Positions 55,500-59,347 of a stretch of 59,347 bases of DNA are shown in pieces (position 1 is the first letter of the stretch; each line of letters starts with the position of its first letter). The DNA is from Chrysomallon squamiferum. Lineage: Eukaryota > Mollusca > Gastropoda > Neomphalida > Peltospiridae. The notes beneath the pieces were generated by a model. That model did no database searches. It saw nothing but the letters and a program-made list of their open reading frames with translations, and was not told the origin of the DNA. The position numbers and the translations under genes are program-made. Location of the stretch: positions 846,264 to 905,610 of the forward strand of contig CM022674.1 of the NCBI GenBank assembly GCA_012295275.1, in the 5' to 3' direction.

Positions 55500-55705
55500 T
55501 ATGTATGTATGTATGTAGTTCCGGAATTTGAATATTCTGTGTCTTATGTACATCTAAATAGACTCTGCACTTAGACAATATTTGGGAATTCACTGGCACA
55601 CGAGGACAAAGTCCAGTCACAACCTCACAAACCCGTCAGATGCCGCTAACGAGACTCGAACGTGTAGCACCCATTTTGTATGTTACCGTTCTCAGTGTAT
55701 GTATG
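55500..55705 (-). mobile_element. SINE-like element with tRNA B-box motif, copy 2
   Basis: Almost identical to the copy at 39399-39600 and carried in the same duplicated block. The B box ACGTTCGAGTCTCG is intact. Confidence 0.55.
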
Positions 55706-55938
55706 GATGTGTGTACAGTCAGTGTCATTAAAGTGAACACCTACTCAGAAGCTAATCTTGTTTTTAAATATGAAGCGGCTTGTATGGTAATACATGTACA
55801 GATCTCTGTATACGTAATCTACGATTGTTCACTGTTGGTATGTCGGTATATACCCGCCAGACAAAATACAAATCATACAGAATAGCAAACGCTCAGGTAA
55901 ATGTTAGATTTGTGCTAAATGCTTAGAGTGGTGAAAAT

Positions 55939-56154
55939 TTGGTTTACTTTGACCATCAATTTAGAATATCAGTTTTTCCGTTGGTTCCGTTGTTTAAGAC
56001 AGAGCAGGCCTTTGTTGAAGATACAGTTTTACAACTAAGAGCTGGTGGAAGGTTGGCACCAAAACGTAGGAAACACCAGCAACTTGACTTCGACATAAAG
56101 CAACAGCAAATGTTTCCTCTCGACAGAACAGAAAACCTCAACAGAATATGCTGA
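55939..56154 (+). other. Unknown ORF fragment within the duplicated block
   Basis: An open frame of 71 codons includes FVEDTVLQLRAGGRLAPKR and DFDIKQQQMFPLDRTENLN. I do not recognise it. The matching stretch in the other block (about 39855-40041) keeps most of the same codons but has an in-frame stop and indels. An AATAAA follows about 50 bases later in both, so this may be the 3' end of a retrocopied transcript or a transposon gene. Confidence 0.3.
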
Positions 56155-56479
56155 TTCCGCCTCGCACTTTGTCGCACTGTGAAATGTTATATCTCTTTTG
56201 AGAAATAAACTATACTGTAATCCACCACTGTTTCATCATTTGCTATCCTGGACTGCTTCAGTAATACATATCAATAGGTGCGGGCACAGTGAGCTGACCT
56301 TAACTTATAATATGACATGATAACTACTCGTATTCATTATCAAAACAAGACATAGTATTGAACGCAAAGTGCCTTTCCTTGAAAATTTATAAATGTAATA
56401 TTGGAATAGATAACACTTACAATTGACGGATATCATTTATCTACTTGAATGATGACAGTGTAGTCAACTTTTGACGGAT

Positions 56480-56730
56480 ATAGACGTGACGGATATCATC
56501 AGATGAGACCTTTCCACTAATACAGACGTGACGGATATCATCAACTTTTAATCTGAGACAGTCAACGTGACGGATATCATCAACACTTAGCGAGACCTGT
56601 CCAGTGTAGTCAACGTGACGGATATCATCAACACTTAGCGAGACCTGTCCAGTGTAGTCAACGTGACGGATATCATCAACACTTAGCGAGACCTGTCCAG
56701 TGTAGTCAACGTGACGGATATCATCCCTGT
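56480..56730. repeat. 48-bp minisatellite, copy 2
   Basis: The same unit as at 40424-40735, with three clean units preceded by scrambled partial ones. Confidence 0.85.
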
Positions 56731-56786
56731 TCTATCAGAAATCGTCAGTTTACATCCAACCTAATCTGGACAGTTCAATAACATAT

Positions 56787-57778
<992 letters not shown>

Positions 57779-58296
57779 AATAAAAAGTCATGAAATGTTT
57801 TAAGATGTTTTCAAAGAATATGTCATGTGTTTACGAATTTTTTGGAATGTATTTTTTATAATGTTATTATTATTATTTTTATTTTTTTTACAGACTTTGA
57901 GAAAGGATATCTTCTAAATAGTGTTTAAAATAGTTTTAAATAGATTTTTGACTTGTATTTCTTTCTAGAAGTGTATTGGTATTAAATGTCACAATATTTT
58001 ATAGATTTATATTTAGAAAGGATACTTTCTAAATAGTTTTTGAAATAGTTTTAAATAGATTTAGAGATGTACTGTTTTGCTCTATAAATGTATTTTTAAA
58101 TATGTCTCAATGCTTCTGCATATAGTTTTAAAAGGTTTCATGCATGTAAATAAATCTTGTTAAATGGGTTTTTTTATGTATGAAATTAATTAATACATAG
58201 ACAAAGCACAAAAACACAATGGTCAATTTTGAGTTAAATCGAATTCCTAGAGATAAAATTAGAAAATGATTAAATTTTTTTAAATAATAAATATAC

Positions 58297-58376
58297 ACAT
58301 AACATACATACATACATACATACATATACATACATACATACATTCATACATACAAATAGACATATACATACATTCA
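58297..58376. repeat. (CATA)n tract just beyond the gene F stop
   Basis: A short interrupted CATA run in the same relative position as downstream of B, C and E. Confidence 0.93.
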
Positions 58377-58391
58377 TATTAATAAAAACAT

Positions 58392-58397
58392 TTTATT
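58392..58397 (-). terminator. Candidate poly(A) signal of gene F
   Basis: AATAAA on the minus strand, 16 bases beyond the stop codon, at the same relative place as in gene E. Genes B and C lack it there. Confidence 0.3.
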
Positions 58398-58412
58398 TTT
58401 ATTTTTTAATCT

Positions 58413-58892
58413 TTAAAATGGCGCTCTTCTTACAACGTGATATTTCCCAATAAAAACACGGAAAGTTTCTACGTGTTCTCTGAACAGTTTAACAAGTATC
58501 AGAGTTATCGCCGCTTGATCAAACCTGTGACATTTGCTGTATTTTCTAATACGTGTGTTACAGTGAAGTTCTCTGTTGTCATAATAGGTGCACATACATT
58601 TGGGATCTATAGCACACGCCCACCACGTCTTCACGACAACGTCTTTGATAAACGGCTCATTGTACATCATCACCAACCCTGTCTCAAACTCGTGATACGC
58701 GGAATATTCACAGGCGTCGTCGCCGAAGTAGTCAAGCATAGTTTTAGACGTGTGATCTGCAATAGAGTGTCCCCCTATTGCTAGCAAGATTCCAGAAGAT
58801 TTGACGTTGTCAAACAAAGGTTGGAGGTCGACTGGTTTGAAACGGATTGATGTATCAGTCCAGATTAACAGTTCACTGTGTGGAAGAACAGC
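58413..58892 (-). CDS. Gene F: terminal exon of a further DUF1647 glycosyltransferase-like gene (partial)
   Basis: Only E9 lies in the window. It is 480 nt with an AG acceptor at 58893-58894 and a stop at 58413-58415, and it encodes 159 residues from [18 protein letters not shown] to GKYHVVRRAPF. It is closest to E9 of gene B: both share GILLAIG, HEFETG and the tail ETFRVFIGKYH. They still differ at patch residues (GGHS against GRQS, TGL against TGF, YNEP against SNEP, NTRI against NTSI). Exons E8 to E1 must lie beyond the right edge, because the following 450 bases are typical intron-8 sequence with ACT-type trinucleotide repeats. Confidence 0.8.
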   Translation of the reverse strand, partial: AVLPHSELLIWTDTSIRFKPVDLQPLFDNVKSSGILLAIGGHSIADHTSKTMLDYFGDDACEYSAYHEFETGLVMMYNEPFIKDVVVKTWWACAIDPKCMCTYYDNRELHCNTRIRKYSKCHRFDQAAITLILVKLFREHVETFRVFIGKYHVVRRAPF

Positions 58893-59347
58893 CTGCAATG
58901 TCAACATAAATTAAATTAGTTAAACTTAAAATGTATATCTGATTTAACAAAAATTGCTCTAACAAAAATTTTCAAGCTTTTTTTTTTTTTCATTTTTTCC
59001 TACTTTTAGTCGATGTCTCATCCCACACAAGAAAGTTTGATGATAAAACTGCGTTGTACAAAACATCTCAACATCTCAAAATTTACGCTATATTCTTTGA
59101 CGTGGCCTGCTACAACAACAACAACTACTACTACTATTGCTACTGTTACCACTACTGTTACTATCACAACAGCCACAATTACACAATCACTGCTATTATT
59201 ACAAGTGTCACTACTAATAATGCTACTACAACTACTGCTATACTATTATTACTACGGCTACTAGTAATAATACTGTAACTATTTTCTACTACATTAATAA
59301 AAAAGTACTACTGCTATTTTTTATGCACAACTATTGTACTTTAATAA

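Overview
The window looks like lophotrochozoan animal DNA, most probably from a mollusc. It is AT-rich, full of (CT)n, (AAT)n, (TTTA)n and (CATA)n microsatellites, and its genes have GT/AG introns. It also carries truncated Penelope-type retroelements with a GIY-YIG domain. The species cannot be named from sequence alone. There is no bacterial-style operon, rRNA, tRNA gene or CRISPR array.

The backbone is a head-to-tail tandem array of one gene family, all on the minus strand. I labelled the copies A to F from left to right. A (1-6961) runs off the left edge in its last exon. B (10783-17918), C (18974-26172), D (29592-34625) and E (42366-50445) can be traced from start to stop. Only the last exon of F (58413-58892) lies in the window. 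The model was built by matching conserved islands between copies and checking that splice phases agree. E1 is a short cytoplasmic N-terminus (44 nt). E2 is a membrane anchor (83 nt). E3, E4 and E5 are stem exons of exactly 78 nt each. E6 has 69 nt, E7 299 nt, E8 105 nt, and E9, the terminal exon, has 480-486 nt. The product is a type II membrane protein of about 385-434 residues. It has a short stem and a luminal domain that I recognise as DUF1647, a glycosyltransferase-like family.

The copies differ in two ordered ways. First, stem exons are lost or duplicated without breaking the frame, because E3 to E6 all begin and end in phase 1. A keeps E3 and E4, B has lost both, C keeps only E4, D keeps only E3, and E keeps E4 and has two E6 exons. 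Second, the terminal exons are almost identical except for three short patches and the C-terminal tail, which differ in every copy. That pattern suggests diversification of substrate-contacting loops.

Introns carry features shared by position. Long sense-strand (GA)n tracts lie just after the donors of E6 and E7. A 60-bp repeat reiterates the E6 acceptor. A conserved intron-2 block combines an RFX-like X box with two CRE palindromes; E has lost it and has a 20-bp minisatellite there.

Intergenic regions hold relic copies of exon 1, a dispersed leader-associated repeat, SINE-like elements, and two copies of a roughly 3-kb block ending in a Penelope-like GIY-YIG fragment (38.6-41.8 kb and 55.1-57.8 kb). 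A 200-base assembly gap (51648-51847) sits between two nearly identical 2.4-kb stretches that both contain E1 and E2 of gene E, which is probably a haplotype overlap.
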